DNA of 64,000 bases from the NCBI GenBank assembly GCA_015501055.1, contig JADNYV010000110.1:1-64000 (forward strand), read 5' to 3'. Source of the DNA: Mucidula mucida. Lineage: Eukaryota > Basidiomycota > Agaricomycetes > Agaricales > Physalacriaceae. This document shows positions 1-10,719 of this stretch, one piece after another. Every line of letters starts with the position of its first letter. Position 1 is the stretch's first letter. The notes beneath the pieces were generated by a model. The model was not told the DNA's origin and made no database searches. It saw only the letters and a program-made list of their open reading frames with translations. The position numbers and the translations under genes are program-made.

Positions 1-119
1 TCGGATTTTCAACGAAAAAGCCGCACGGAAAGGTAAATCTGATGAGTAGTTATTACAAAGTGGTCGTTTATGTACAGTTTTATTACAATATTATGTAGCT
101 TGATCCGCAAGTATTTGCG

Positions 120-290
120 ACTCGTTACTGATCCGGATCGTCTTCGAGTACTTGCCAAACTCGCGAGTACTCGACTTGTTTGACCCGCGAGTCAGCGCGG
201 ATCGAGTAAGTTCCGGATCACGAGTATGCCCTTTCGGCCTCGAGTACTCGGCTCTTGGATCGCGGGTCTGATCCGAGTATTACTCGTTGA
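120..290. repeat. Cluster of CGAGTACTCG-like palindromes
   Basis: This AT/GC-mixed stretch repeats variants of the 10-bp palindrome CGAGTACTCG (for example near 166 and 231, with degenerate forms near 143 and 270), interspersed with GGATC and GCGAGT words. No coding potential was seen. It may be a decayed transposon end or simple low-complexity repeat; I cannot assign it to a family. Confidence 0.4.
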
Positions 291-554
291 GGTCTCTAGA
301 TGAGGAACGCGTCAAGGGCGCTGGAGCTCCATTGGACCCAGTTTCTGGAGTCCAGATCGAGTGTGGATCCGACGTCGACTTGCTTTGCTTTGAGTCTTTT
401 GAGTGGCATGTTGGTGGGTGTGTGTGGGGTAGGGGTATGTGTATGTGTAGCTTCGTGAAAGAAGACGCGAGGTTTCCAATATCAAGGTCTCTTGTTATGC
501 ACTAGCGGTCGAGTTTCAACAGTTTATCAAAGGAAAAGGCCCATAACCTGTTAT

Positions 555-705
555 AAACTAGACCGTGTAAGTATGTCTCAGTACGACGCAATGTAGCGTA
601 CTATACTAGACGGTAAGTATGTCTAGGTAATGAATAAGTAATAGTCCAATATCTAAATAAGTCGGGGCTCACCTCAGTACGACGCAATGTAGCGGTACTG
701 AGGAG
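555..705. repeat. Short imperfect direct repeat pair
   Basis: The word CAGTACGACGCAATGTAGCG occurs twice, about 97 bp apart (starting near 579 and 676). TAGACCGTGTAAGTATGTCT is echoed as TAGACGGTAAGTATGTCT around 605. This looks like a small degenerate tandem duplication or a fragment of a dispersed repeat. The remaining sequence from 1 to 1178 shows only short overlapping open frames that I cannot support as genes. Confidence 0.4.
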
Positions 706-1178
706 AGCCGTAGATGAAAGAGCTCGGGTCCTTTGACCTCGAGCATGACCCTGGCGATCCTCGCCCTTATCTCCGTGTTGACTTCTATCATCGGTTCCAA
801 CAGCATCAGGAGACGCTCTGGCAGAGATGCTTATCTGCCATGGAGCAAGATCATACCTGCACGGACCCTAGAAGAGTGGACTCAGGCTCACAGTAATATC
901 AAACGCACTCTGTTAGATAGATACGACACAAGACTGAGTAGAGGCTGCAAGCCTAGAATCATAGATAGCATCAGTTAGCGCACGGATTTCTATCAATTCG
1001 ATTCACCGCCCGGGAACTCAGCTTCTTCCTTTGAGAATTCTGTTCTGGGACTACCTCTACAGCCTTCCCCTCACATCGTTTATAAGGCTGTATTAGGGAG
1101 AAAGGTTGAGCATACGGCACTCTAGCAGTCACCACTCAATCGTCCCGTTACCTTTTTATCGCACCATCCCCCAGCAAT

Positions 1179-1482
1179 ATGGCTTCACCTCCGCGTCCTG
1201 TTGTCACCAAGATTTGGGATGCACAGAACGCCTGGAACGTCGGCGAACAGTGTGTCTGGAAAGAGAGCGGAACACAATTCTGGCGGTTCGAGTGTATCAG
1301 AAAGCGTAAGTCCTCAATCAACTACACGCGTAGACAGACGTGACGAATATCCTCGTAGACGCCCGCGATGGCAGCTCCAAGGTACACCTCATATCGTTCT
1401 TCAGAGTCCTCGAGCTGATGTTTTTACATAGCCAGTTGTTAACACTACAACAACATATTGGCGATTCCTCGGCAAAGCGTAA
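1179..1482 (+). CDS. Small CBM5/12-like chitin-binding protein
   Basis: Three-exon gene found by splice reasoning: exons 1179-1305, 1359-1381 (a 23-nt micro-exon) and 1432-1482, with GT..AG introns of 53 and 50 nt. Frames join exactly (phase 1, then phase 0) to give 66 residues. The aromatic/glycine spacing (AWNVGEQCVW, then QFWRFECI, then YWRFLGKA at the C-terminus) resembles the carbohydrate-binding module 5/12 fold, in which a W..G..V....YxC core is closed by a terminal YWxxLG. There is no signal peptide, so the product would be cytosolic or unconventionally exported. Small stand-alone CBM12-type proteins are known in Agaricomycetes. A TATA-like TTTATAAGG lies near 1079. Family assignment is inferred from the motif only. 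Confidence 0.6.
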
Positions 1483-2382
1483 AGTTGTTGAAGCTGCAGA
1501 ACCTGGAGTCATTCAGGTAAGCTTGCTGTCGTCTGAATTTAGCCCGAGAATTTATCTAAACAATGGCGTGTTTAGCCGTTGGCCGTGCACCACACCCAAA
1601 TCTCAATGTTCCCTACTTCTGCAGTTGTATTGGTTAATTGCAGCTAGTTGTCATCCGTACCTATACCATCAATGTACTATTGCATTAGACCTTTGAGCCA
1701 TGATCATGTTCCTTTTCTACACGGCATTGTCAGACAGCTTGCTGAGGAAGGCACAAACTGGTGGCTTACCTCGAACTCAATCGACAGAGCCAAAAAGCGG
1801 ATTGTCGAAACCTAGCCATCACCCACCGTACAGTAGTCGCTGTGTCCGATATCCGTGATCTGAGGTTAGGCCTGGCACTACATGAAGTAGTGAGGATGGG
1901 TTAGCGGAGGGTCCGAACATCCACATCACACCGCAACTCAACAGTTTCAACTAGACAGAGCCTGTCACACATCGCGCTTTCAACGAAGAGCGATGGAGAA
2001 ATTAGATGTGTGCAGGTGTCGTGGTATCTTGATATTCATCATCGTATATCTTGTCTATCGAAACTGACGGCGCACTGAAACGGCATCCCTTTCAAGTAGC
2101 TGACCTTCATTCAGGCGCAAGAACCTTATTTGAATCTTTCGTCTGTTTCCTCAGGTAGGTTTGGAAAACAGGCTTTACGAGGAGAGAAAAGCTGGATGTC
2201 AAGATCGTCACACACAGCGGCAACTGGCCTTCCTAGTAAGGACAAGGAAGTACTGTACAGCAAGATACAATCTAAAGAGGAACATGTCAGACCAAATTGT
2301 CAATGCGCAAACGAGACCTACACTATGCCGCGTCGGCCTGTTTCCGCTGAAACCTCTCAAGCCTGGCTTCAATCTCCATCTC
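1483..2382. other. No gene recognised
   Basis: About 900 bp with only short unsupported frames. Open frames at 2130-2382 are shadows of the neighbouring minus-strand gene or chance. No repeat or RNA structure stood out. Confidence 0.5.
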
Positions 2383-3033
2383 TTACAGCGCAGCTTCAGA
2401 CCACGCCAAGAACCCCTCCGTGTCATATATATCCTGCAGACGCTGACGCGCCGCCTCCCAATTCCACTGAGAGACCGAGTCTGGAATGGCGTCCTCATCG
2501 GAGTAGGTATGCAAGTTATGGATTCGCGATGTGATAACAGGCATCTTGTGGGCCAGCATCGACCGCATGCGATACGAAAATTCGTGAACCTACAAGCGAA
2601 TTCAAAACGGATTTGCCGCAAAGAATTATGAACGCACGTTATTCACACCCAAGACCGCCATACCGCCCCATACGGTCGCTGCCGACGTGACGGCGACGCC
2701 TGTTGTCGCGATTCCAAAGGCCATCGCCATGCGCAGTACAGCGTCCATTGGTGGTCGCGCCTTTGTCACTGGGCCAGGCCGTATGATATCTCTGATCAAC
2801 GCGCGAATATTCAGCGAAGTTTTTGGAACCGGCGCCGTCGCTGGGAGCGCCTCTGCCGCTGTCGTCTGCGGCAACGGTGTCGCAGTCGCGTTGGTCGCCC
2901 TTCGCGGCGGGGCTTTTGCTAAAGCATTATTGCGAGAAATCCGACGAAAGGCGAGAATTCCAAGGGGTACGGAGAGTCCTACGACGGCAGCCGTAGCCTG
3001 TACAGAGATCATTAGCGCTAGAATGAGCAGCAT
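2383..3033 (-). CDS. Small hypothetical membrane protein
   Basis: Two exons on the minus strand: 3033-2638 and 2589-2383, with a 48-nt intron (donor GTGCGT, acceptor TTGTAG) that joins in phase 0, giving 200 residues. The N-terminus begins MLLILALMISVQATAAVVGL, a hydrophobic signal-anchor. A proline/alanine/threonine-rich linker follows. A second hydrophobic stretch near residues 105-128 (LRMAMAFGIATTGVAVTSAA) suggests two membrane passes. The C-terminal part is charged and rich in W/Y. The start is the first ATG in the frame. I do not recognise the family. Confidence 0.55.
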
Positions 3034-4035
3034 CTAGTGGCGTACAGCAGCAGGTAACCATGAGCGCCGCGTCGGTGGTCGTGGTGGTTGTTCATGAAGA
3101 GGTTGCATTTGCCGGTCCACGAATCTACTGCCGGCGATCGGTTTTGTGATTCGGCACCTGCTCGACAACTTACTTACCACAAGTAAGTAGTATATAGATG
3201 AGCATCTCGCCCTTTTCATCTGACAGAGCCGAGGATTTGAATCCAGTCTCCAAAAAATGTACGTCATATGCAAACATTTAACAACCACCCTTTAGCGGAC
3301 TGAGTGCATGTCGCCCAAGGGTCAAGTTACACAAATCGACTAGGTTGGGTTGATGTCGCCGCTGAAACTGTCTCCAGTTCTTTCATTCATCTACGTCAAA
3401 GTCTTCCAAGTACTTCCGGGCCTCGATCCCAAAGAACGTGAAATGAGGTATACTGTTGAATTTCATTCAAGTCGTTGGTCACACGTCACAAGGACCTTTG
3501 AATCGACGAGATGTCACCAAGGTCACACAAAATTTGACAAAAAAAGAGCCCGACGGGGCCCCCGCCAGCCTCCCGACGCAGCTCCGCCGCGTCGGCAATT
3601 TCCAAATAAGGAAATCTGACGAAACCAAAATTTCGTCGCACCGGTCACAGGTCACATGGTGCGACGAATTGAACGAAATTCTACAGTAGAGTGAATGCTC
3701 TCCAGAATGTCAAAAGCATTTCAGACCCTTGTACCAAACTTGACGCTCCTCAGATGAACGCTAGCGAGGTAGTACAGCTCGCGGCCAATGTTTACCGAAG
3801 GACCGTTGGCAGGCAACTCCATGCCCAACCTACGAGATCTGCCCCACTAATGCAGCCAATACATATGTCATTCTCTTCTTAATTGAGCAAAAATATACAG
3901 AATGAGGATTGTGATTTTCACACACCAGTCAACTTGTCTTGCCTTATTGGATTTGACGGGTGTATGAATTTCTCGTCGAGACCATGCACCTTACACAATG
4001 AATAAAGAGCGAGGCTTAGTCCCCATCTAATAGCT
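3034..4035. other. Intergenic, no gene recognised
   Basis: About 1 kb without a supported gene. It contains a hairpin-forming inverted repeat (listed separately) and several GGTCAC words around 3477-3655, which may be remnants of a dispersed repeat. Confidence 0.5.
3632..3668. repeat. Perfect 11-bp inverted repeat (hairpin)
   Basis: TTCGTCGCACC at 3632-3642 is exactly complementary to GGTGCGACGAA at 3658-3668, with a 15-nt loop that itself repeats GGTCAC. It lies between genes. It could be a transposon-end fragment or a chance structure. Confidence 0.5.
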
Positions 4036-5870
4036 TTACCGGCGTTGAGCGTATGCGAGGTCATCTGCGCCAATAACGCGAGCCTCATCCACGTACTCTC
4101 CACCAATGAACTTTTCTAGTCTTGCTTTCTCGACAACGTAATCCTCCTCCTTAGCGCAGAAACTGGCGCGATCAAAGTCGGTGAAGCGAACGCGGCCTGA
4201 CGCATCCTCCAGGATGTTCCAAGAGCGGACGTCGCGATGTAGAATGCCCGCCTCATGTATGCTTCCAAGAATCGAGCGCAATGATTCCCTGATGAAATTC
4301 AATTCAAGAACCCGTATCAGAACAGATAACGGGACGTACTGTGCCACTGGAGTCAATTCCACTTTGCGATTACTATCCATGCGCCGTGCAAGAGGCAATC
4401 CAGCGTCAGATAACATCAGGACACATAATTCTCCGTCAGGGTTTTCGCGGAAACCGAGGACGGATGGTATGCCTGCCACACCGGCATCGTGTAAATGGCG
4501 GTAGACGCGCAGCTCGTGCTTTAGCCGTCGAATGCTGCCTTCCTTGGAAGCTACCTTGAGAATGAAAGGACGATGACTGTGGTCGAGTGGGGGATTCGAT
4601 AACAACACGATATACGTCGCCCACAGCACCTGACCCGAGGGTTTGTCCGCAATGATGCTGAGATATCCTTTGGCTGGTAACGGGCCTGCGTCAGAGCCCG
4701 TTGACGAGAAGAGGGGAGCAGGCGAATCAAAGTAACTGAAGCGGAAGAACACAGCCAGCGCGGGAAATGAAGCGAGATGTTTGGCCATTTCTGGAAATGC
4801 TACTCAGAACAGCTGCATACAACGAGTCTACACTCACCCTGTCCAAGTCGGCAACGTTGTCAAGTTTACGTCGTTGGACCGATTCGTTGGGCCGACGTCT
4901 GTTTCCTTTTCCCTAAACGGGGGTTCTCCAATTGAAGCGCCCTCTGCACGGCATCAGAAGCGACCGCGATATGGAGTGCAGTCCACAATTCACCGTAAGA
5001 AGGGTCCTTGCATGAGCAAATGTCAATAAGATCCGATAGGAATAGAGTTTGCAGTTCACGATGCCGAATGCCAATTCGTACAAAGTTTCCACAGTCGAAG
5101 AGTATGAGGGATGCGTCGATTTTGACAGCGGCTACCCAAGCCTGAAATCGTTCAGCCTCTGGAACCCAACGCGGCGAAAGAGATATTACCTTTTGAATAT
5201 AATCCTCGCACTGAGGAACATATTCGTCTGTTTTCTCAACATTAGGATCTATAAGGCCGATATCACGAGATGCAGCGCGTTGTGAGCACATCTGATACGC
5301 ACTCGACGGCTTCGGCGGGGTCCGTCTGTCGTCGGTAATATCCAAAGAGGGTCCGGTGCGTCGGGAGGCGGTGTTTGCGCAGATGACGCCCCAGAGTAAT
5401 GCGAGTCTAAACGCCAAGGGAAGATGTCTATGGCGTCTAGACGCGCCATATCCTGCATTACGGACAGACCATCTGTACAAAATATCATACACGATGCTAG
5501 CTGGTCCGTGTGAGCATAGAGACGCGTATGCATCTCCCGATTTTGCCGATTCATTGCCCTAGATTCGTCGGGTGAAAGGTCCCAAACATGTAGAGTAAGG
5601 TTCTGAGAGGCGTACTCTCCGTTTACTAGTGTGGGCCTTATAGCAAGACCTGCATCGAGCCACTTGAGTAACCTGGACATGTCAGGTTGATCAGGGTGAA
5701 GAATGAGACTAGACGCTATTTGCGTTGTGGCGTATTCCACGCCTTTCTCGCGTATTCGAATGATTGAGAGTGCGTCCGCAGTCTCTATTCTCTCGTAGGA
5801 GAACATTTCATGAAATGCAAAGTGGGAATCCGGTAAGGTGTCAAGCGGCCGGAAAACGACTTCAAGACAG
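4036..5870 (-). CDS. Protein-kinase-like domain protein, multi-exon
   Basis: The 3' part (4788-4036) encodes a clear kinase-fold lobe pair. It has an ATP-site lysine context (PFILKVASKEGS), the catalytic loop GILHRDVRSWNIL and a DFD metal-binding motif (RFTDFDRASF), a variant of DFG common in basidiomycete kinase-like expansions. Upstream minus-strand frames (about 5870-5250 and 5492-4866) keep coding character, for example LDTLPDSHFAFHEMFSYERI near 5820, and probably form the N-terminal region of the same gene. I could not find phase-compatible introns at about 5250-5490 or 4790-4870. The kinase part may therefore start at its own ATG (4788), or the gene may be damaged. Substrate unknown. 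Confidence 0.55.
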
Positions 5871-5989
5871 AAGTAAGATCAACATGAAAAGAAGGCACGA
5901 TTTTCAGGCGCTTCAGGATGAGACTTTCAGATATGTGACGATCCAAAAAGTGCCACGGCGCCAACGGAACAGGTGGTGTGAGTGATTCG

Positions 5990-8080
5990 CTTCTTTGCAG
6001 AGAAGGTGGATTGAAATGAAAGAGTTTCTGGCGGAACGAGGGAGAAGGGCGCCATTCGAGTGGGAGGGTGCTGATTTCTGGTCTGGCATGAGTGCCGTGA
6101 CAATGGGTAGAGATAATGAAGAATTGAGGCGCATCAAAATCACAAACTCCGGACCGGGTTATCCATCAAGACACGTGTCGACGTTGTTACATTCAACTAT
6201 CAACTTCAAGCTGAATCCAGGTTACTTCTCATACGGCTTGTTTGGGCAGGCTTCCCGAGGCCCAGATGCACACAGACCTGGAGTGCGCTGGCCAAGGCGG
6301 CCGCAGGTTGGCACAGACAAGGATCTTTTTTCCTCGACAACCACGATTACACTAGTGCCAACTCAGAAAAACGTCGGCTCCAATGTCAGGATGATACCTG
6401 GCCTTCCGCCAGAACTTCAGTGTGACTCGAGCGCACTATAGAACCTGGCACTGGAATCACGACCTTACGGGTACATCCGCTATGTTCCCCTTGCTGTCTA
6501 AATTAAACGATGCCACGGTCTTACCGTCTTTGACATAACCTATACTCATATGTCAAGGAGCTCCCTGGACCATACGCATAACGCCACATACATCTTTCGC
6601 TCTCGTTTCCGCGTCTTGCGCGGCTATCATGAGCTATCGCGTACTCAGTGCCCAGACTTGGTATCGTCGACGTTTCTCTTTGGTTTCTTGATATATCTCC
6701 GGTATGACAAGTTCTTTCACAATGGTTGGCCATCGTCTGCAAGTCATAGATAGGAATACAGGTAGCTATCTATGTTCGGAAGCTACGACATCTGATGTAC
6801 CTCGTATAGGTTCATATCAACGCGCTGAGAAACTTACGCCCTACGTTCGAGGGCCGCAGCGGATACCGACTTCTTGGCTAGTACGCATCAGAGTAAGACA
6901 GAATATCGGTAGCTGTTCACAACTAGGTTTATGAATAGCGTCGATCAGGTCGGATTACCCCGAAGGATGCGATGTAGAATCTTGAACTTGAATACGGAGG
7001 ACTCTCTCAATGTCGAGGTCCTTACATCGTTCACATTGTTTATGGTGCGGAACCCCAGAATCCTCGAGGCTGTCTACAAATGATGCCCGTGGGCGAAGGG
7101 CGTCAAACAGCAGCTTCAAATCTTCCTCGATTCATAGCGCTGATCGACTCCCCTACCAAGAGATTCCGACTGTGAGGGTATCGCTTCGTGGCCGTATACA
7201 GGGCATCTGGGACCATCGATGTAGTCCATCCGATCACCTATTCTTGACGGGCGTCTGGCGACTTGGAGCACATTGAGTACTACAGCTATTCCGTCAACAT
7301 ACGGTCAGGTAGTCTAGCACGAGCTCTAGAGCGTGCTTCGACACCGCATCTCCAACATGTAAGGTTCGCCTCATGTACGATTATTTGACCACAGCCTCTC
7401 CTCAATGAGAACGTAAGACACAAAATCCCCTCATCTCTGCTCAAACTAGAAGATCACTGCGTACTGCGCGTTCGACACCTGCTCAGATAAGCCAATGATA
7501 TAATCCGTCGAAACGCATCGCTGACTCGTTAGCTGTGAGGGTACCGCTTCTATGTGCTTCACAGCTCTCTTTTCGGGGCAATATGCGGTCATTGTATGGC
7601 CTTGGGAGCGAAAAATCTCTCCACATCGTTCACACATACTTTCGATACCATACATTACTGTATTCTGTGATGCCTGCGTGTCGCGCTAACGCGAATACTT
7701 TGTTCACAGAGACCGACATGACCTGATGATTCAATACATCGGAAGCTGGGTCGAAACTGGTTTCATTAGATCATAGGTGGAGATGGCGAGTTTTAGCACT
7801 ACCGCTACGAGACTTTGTTCTCGCCCCAATCATGAAGAAATTATTTCAGGAATCTTATAAGTATGCGGAGCCGCTTGGTGTCTGTCAGGCTCTCTCAGTG
7901 TTCGCAATGAACATAACAATGTTGAACACAACTCTCCACACTGTCCTGATATTGGTGGTACTCGTTTTCCTGGCCGTGCGTAAGTCGCAATGCGAATTGC
8001 CCGGCTCTTTGTCAGTAGTGCTAACTCAGGCTTACACTACGGCAATTTCCATCTGCTCCTCGCACACAAGATGATGTGAC
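5990..8080. other. Long stretch without a supported gene
   Basis: Several open frames exist (for example 5913-6143 minus and 5995-6441 plus), but none shows recognisable domains or clear intron structure. The 5913-6143 minus frame could be an upstream exon of the kinase-like gene. No RNA gene or repeat family was recognised. Confidence 0.4.
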
Positions 8081-8082
8081 CT

Positions 8083-8636
8083 CACCAGACAGCCTCGGAT
8101 CACCCCGCCGGGGTGCCATACTCCCGCCTCCTGTAAGCGCGCGCGATGGCGGCACACAGTTTTGCGGTCCATTAACTGTCATGCACAACTTTATTGTCGG
8201 TGAGTCAGGATTTTTCCTTTGTGTTATCAGGATTCTTATGTATGCAGTATGTTCTTGTCTCAAAGTGCGCAAAGGGATTTATGGATTCTTGAAATTCTTG
8301 AGGAATAACATTCTTCCCTCCTTTATCAACACCCTCTGGGCCCAGATCATGGGTAGTGACTAGATCTATTCCAGGAGCCTAGCTACTCCTCATTCATTCA
8401 CCTTTATTACTGTTTTCTTTACCCTTGTATGCCAATAGTACCACTTGTGTTGATGCAAGGTACTTATTTCTTCCATTCCCATGTGTATTTAATTGAGGCC
8501 ATGTCATGAATTGCCTCTATTCTGTTGCCCCCACCCCAGTCCATTTTGTCATTGCCTTAACACCACACTCTTCTATCATCACATATCACACACTCTGGGT
8601 CCGGTCTGCACTGTCTTAGCCCAGGCCTGATCCAGG
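8083..8636 (+). mobile_element. Probable left part of an older retroelement (LTR/leader)
   Basis: This segment directly precedes the TATAG target duplication of the big element. Its T/C-rich untranslated texture matches 19793-20140, which leads into another gag-like frame. With the 8642-19787 insertion removed, the two halves would be one continuous leader of an older Ty3/Gypsy-type element. A palindrome, CACCCCGCCGGGGTG, lies at about 8100. The left LTR boundary could not be fixed and no second LTR was found to its right. Confidence 0.35.
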
Positions 8637-8641
8637 TATAG
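8637..8641. repeat. Target-site duplication TATAG, left copy
   Basis: TATAG immediately precedes the 5' LTR and is repeated at 19788-19792 immediately after the 3' LTR. This fixes both ends of the outer element. Confidence 0.9.
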
Positions 8642-9171
8642 TGTTATGAATCGCCATATTTTCACATTTTCAATCTTATCATATCTTATCGGGGGGCTTG
8701 TCTTATCAACCAACGGACTGTTTCATCATCTGTTTCATCACCGATCATACTCCTTTTCATTACCGAAGCCGTACTCATGTTGGATACACACCCAACACGT
8801 GGATGACATCATACATGCCAATACCTCATGGACTTTCTATTGTATACACACCACCGACACTCGTAGCACACATGGTCGTTTCAGTACTATTACTTACATG
8901 CAGTTACCACTCGTATTTAATGGTTTCATGGACTAGTAGCCTACAACACTGGGTCAAGGGCGTGGAGTTATCCCTAGCGGAAACACATATGGACAAGGAG
9001 TCCCAAACATAGGCCTACTAGTATATAAGCAGTAGTATAGTATCATTGTACTTTAGTTCCGATCTCGTTTATACACCTGGCCTAGCCTAGTCTTACGAAC
9101 GCAAACGCTTTCTTCCTTAGTTTCTTGCTGTGGTACCTGGTTGAGTCTCGTGGCTTAGTCAGTCGCTAACA
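8642..9171 (+). repeat. 5' LTR of outer element (530 bp)
   Basis: Begins TGTTATGAATCG and ends CAGTCGCTAACA, with short inverted termini TGTTA/TAACA. It carries TATATAAG at 9022-9029. It is nearly identical to the 3' LTR halves (18740-18798 and 19334-19787) and to the inverted solo LTR (18799-19328). Differences from the 3' LTR are mostly C/T and G/A at CpG. Confidence 0.92.
9022..9065 (+). promoter_or_regulatory. LTR core promoter and predicted transcript start
   Basis: TATATAAG at 9022-9029 lies about 33 nt before AGTTCCGATCT (9055-9065). If transcription starts at or near 9055, the RNA would begin with exactly the 11 nt that are complementary to the primer-binding site at 9174-9184. That is the arrangement expected of a self-priming Tf1/sushi element. 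The start site is inferred. Confidence 0.6.
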
Positions 9172-9184
9172 GAAGATCGGAACT
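9172..9184 (+). promoter_or_regulatory. Self-priming primer-binding site
   Basis: AGATCGGAACT (9174-9184) lies two bases after the LTR end and is the exact reverse complement of AGTTCCGATCT in the R region of the LTR. No tRNA 3'-end complement (TGG...) is found at this position. In Tf1 of fission yeast the first 11 nt of the transcript fold back to prime reverse transcription; the same geometry is seen here. Confidence 0.65.
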
Positions 9185-9770
9185 ACTTTCTACCACCTAC
9201 CACACATCCCTGATCGTCGATCAGCACTTCGCTGTTTGATCATCGCACATTCCCCTATTCCCTTTCCCTGTTTACAGATTGACGGATTTCTAATTCCAGC
9301 GCACGTCCACATATGTGTGTATTGGTCCCAGTAGCGCCGGCTAACAGTTAGAGATAACTGCCTCGGGTGCTGGAAGTAGCCACTCTCACAAGAACGAACT
9401 TTTGGCAGTTGCACTTCAGTGGGCGCTGTTTACGGGTCAACCCCCGTTCCCAGGAAAACTTCGGCTTACCTCACACCAGAGGGACGTCGGCTGGGCAATT
9501 GCGAACTTGTGACGAGCTCTTGGGCTCCGTAGATACGTAGTCAGTAGTCGGTAAAATAGTGTAGACAGTTATGATACCTACCTACTTTACTTACATTACG
9601 ATACACACCATCATTCCCCAACCTACCAAGTCCTGGATTCTATCTCAGATCTAGGCGATTCCTCCTTATTCATCCAAACCTCTATTCCCTCACCTGTTTC
9701 ATCCAAATCCGCATCACCCATATCCCCACTTTCACCCTTTCACTCTCCGATCCTATCACCTCGATTCATC
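9185..9770 (+). other. Untranslated leader of outer element
   Basis: About 590 bp between the PBS and the gag start, rich in C/T close to the ATG. No supported reading frame. This corresponds to the 5' leader/packaging region. Confidence 0.6.
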
Positions 9771-10701
9771 ATGTCTAACGAAGCACCCGAAACCGCTCCT
9801 CACACACCCGCTCATCATGCCGATGTTGAAATCAAAGGCCGATCCCTTGTCAACAAGCCTTACGACTATGACGGGGACAAGTCCAAGTACAAGAGCTGGT
9901 GGCGATCGATGTTCACATATATCCGCGACAAGAAGAACAACCTTACATCTGACTCCAAAAGGATCGATGTTGTTCTTTCCTATATCCAAGGAGATCACGT
10001 AGATGCATGGGTCCAGAACTACTCGGACCAGAACTTCGATGAGGAAGAAGAGGAATGGACAGTCTCTTGGATGGAGTTCAAGGAAGACTTGAAGGAGCGA
10101 TTTTGTGGATTCCAACCTCGCGCGAGATGCGCAAGACCAGATCAAGCGGTTGCGCCAGGGGCAAGACACCGCTCAAGATTTCTTCCAGAAGTTCGAGGTC
10201 CTGCTCACTCAGGCAGGATACTCAAAGGATGACGCATTCGTCGTGCGACTTCTCGAGACCAATGTCAACGAGAAGATCATTGACCAGATCTATGGCAGCC
10301 GAGACGGGTTGCCAGAGAAGTACAAGAATTGGAAGGCACAGATTCTTCAGATTGATCAGCTATGGAGAAGGCGGGCGGCGAGCAAGAGGTCCGGCATGCA
10401 GTCCCGGCCCCAAGCTCCGCAGGCAGCTATATCAAGAGCCAATCCTACGAACCCACCCCCGACGCCGATCACACGACGAGATGCCACCGGTGTTACCTAT
10501 GGAGGAGCCGGCAGGCCAATGGACATCGACAATGCACGTCGAAGGGGACTCTGCTTCAGCTGTGGCAAACATGGCCACATTAGCAGGTTTTGTCCGAAGA
10601 AGGGTCGACCCCAGACGATTCGGGGTTTATGGACCGAGATGAATGACGAGGAGAAGAAGAAGCTGGCCGAAGAGTTGGGTTTTGCGAAGCTCCCGCAGTA
10701 G
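9771..10701 (+). pseudogene. gag: gag of outer element (frameshifted)
   Basis: Starts at ATG 9771. The first part, to about 10105, encodes a retrotransposon gag domain (ASWWRSMF/YIQGDHVDAW type; SWWRSMFTYIRDKKN is visible). An extra T in TTTTGTGGAT near 10106 shifts the frame. The rest continues in the next frame to TAG 10701 with DSNLARDAQDQIKRLRQGQD and a CCHC zinc knuckle, CFSCGKHGHISRFCPKKG, that binds element RNA. Together about 310 residues, the usual chromovirus gag size. Pol begins in the -1 frame at the end. Confidence 0.85.
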
Positions 10702-10719
10702 ACACAGTCCTGCCGGAGC
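10677..10719 (+). promoter_or_regulatory. Candidate -1 ribosomal frameshift site
   Basis: GGGTTTT at 10677-10683 is read G GGT TTT in the gag frame, which fits the X XXY YYZ slippery rule. It lies 15 nt before the gag stop. The pol frame is exactly -1 relative to gag and is open across the site. A 5-bp stem (GCTCC 10689-10693 with GGAGC 10715-10719) starts 5 nt downstream. The heptamer is seen directly; its function is inferred. Confidence 0.5.

Noticed and set aside
714..978. Overlapping frames with a hydrophobic run (LAILALISVLTSIIG)
   Set aside because: The frames compete over the same bases, show no domain or splice structure, and lie beside degenerate repeats.
2130..2631. Plus-strand frames of 134-156 codons
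   Set aside because: They are antisense shadows of the second exon of the membrane-protein gene at 2383-3033.
8642..9171. Frames inside the LTRs (for example 8646-8936 and 8698-9012)
   Set aside because: They recur in every LTR copy, have no conserved domain and are explained as non-coding LTR sequence.
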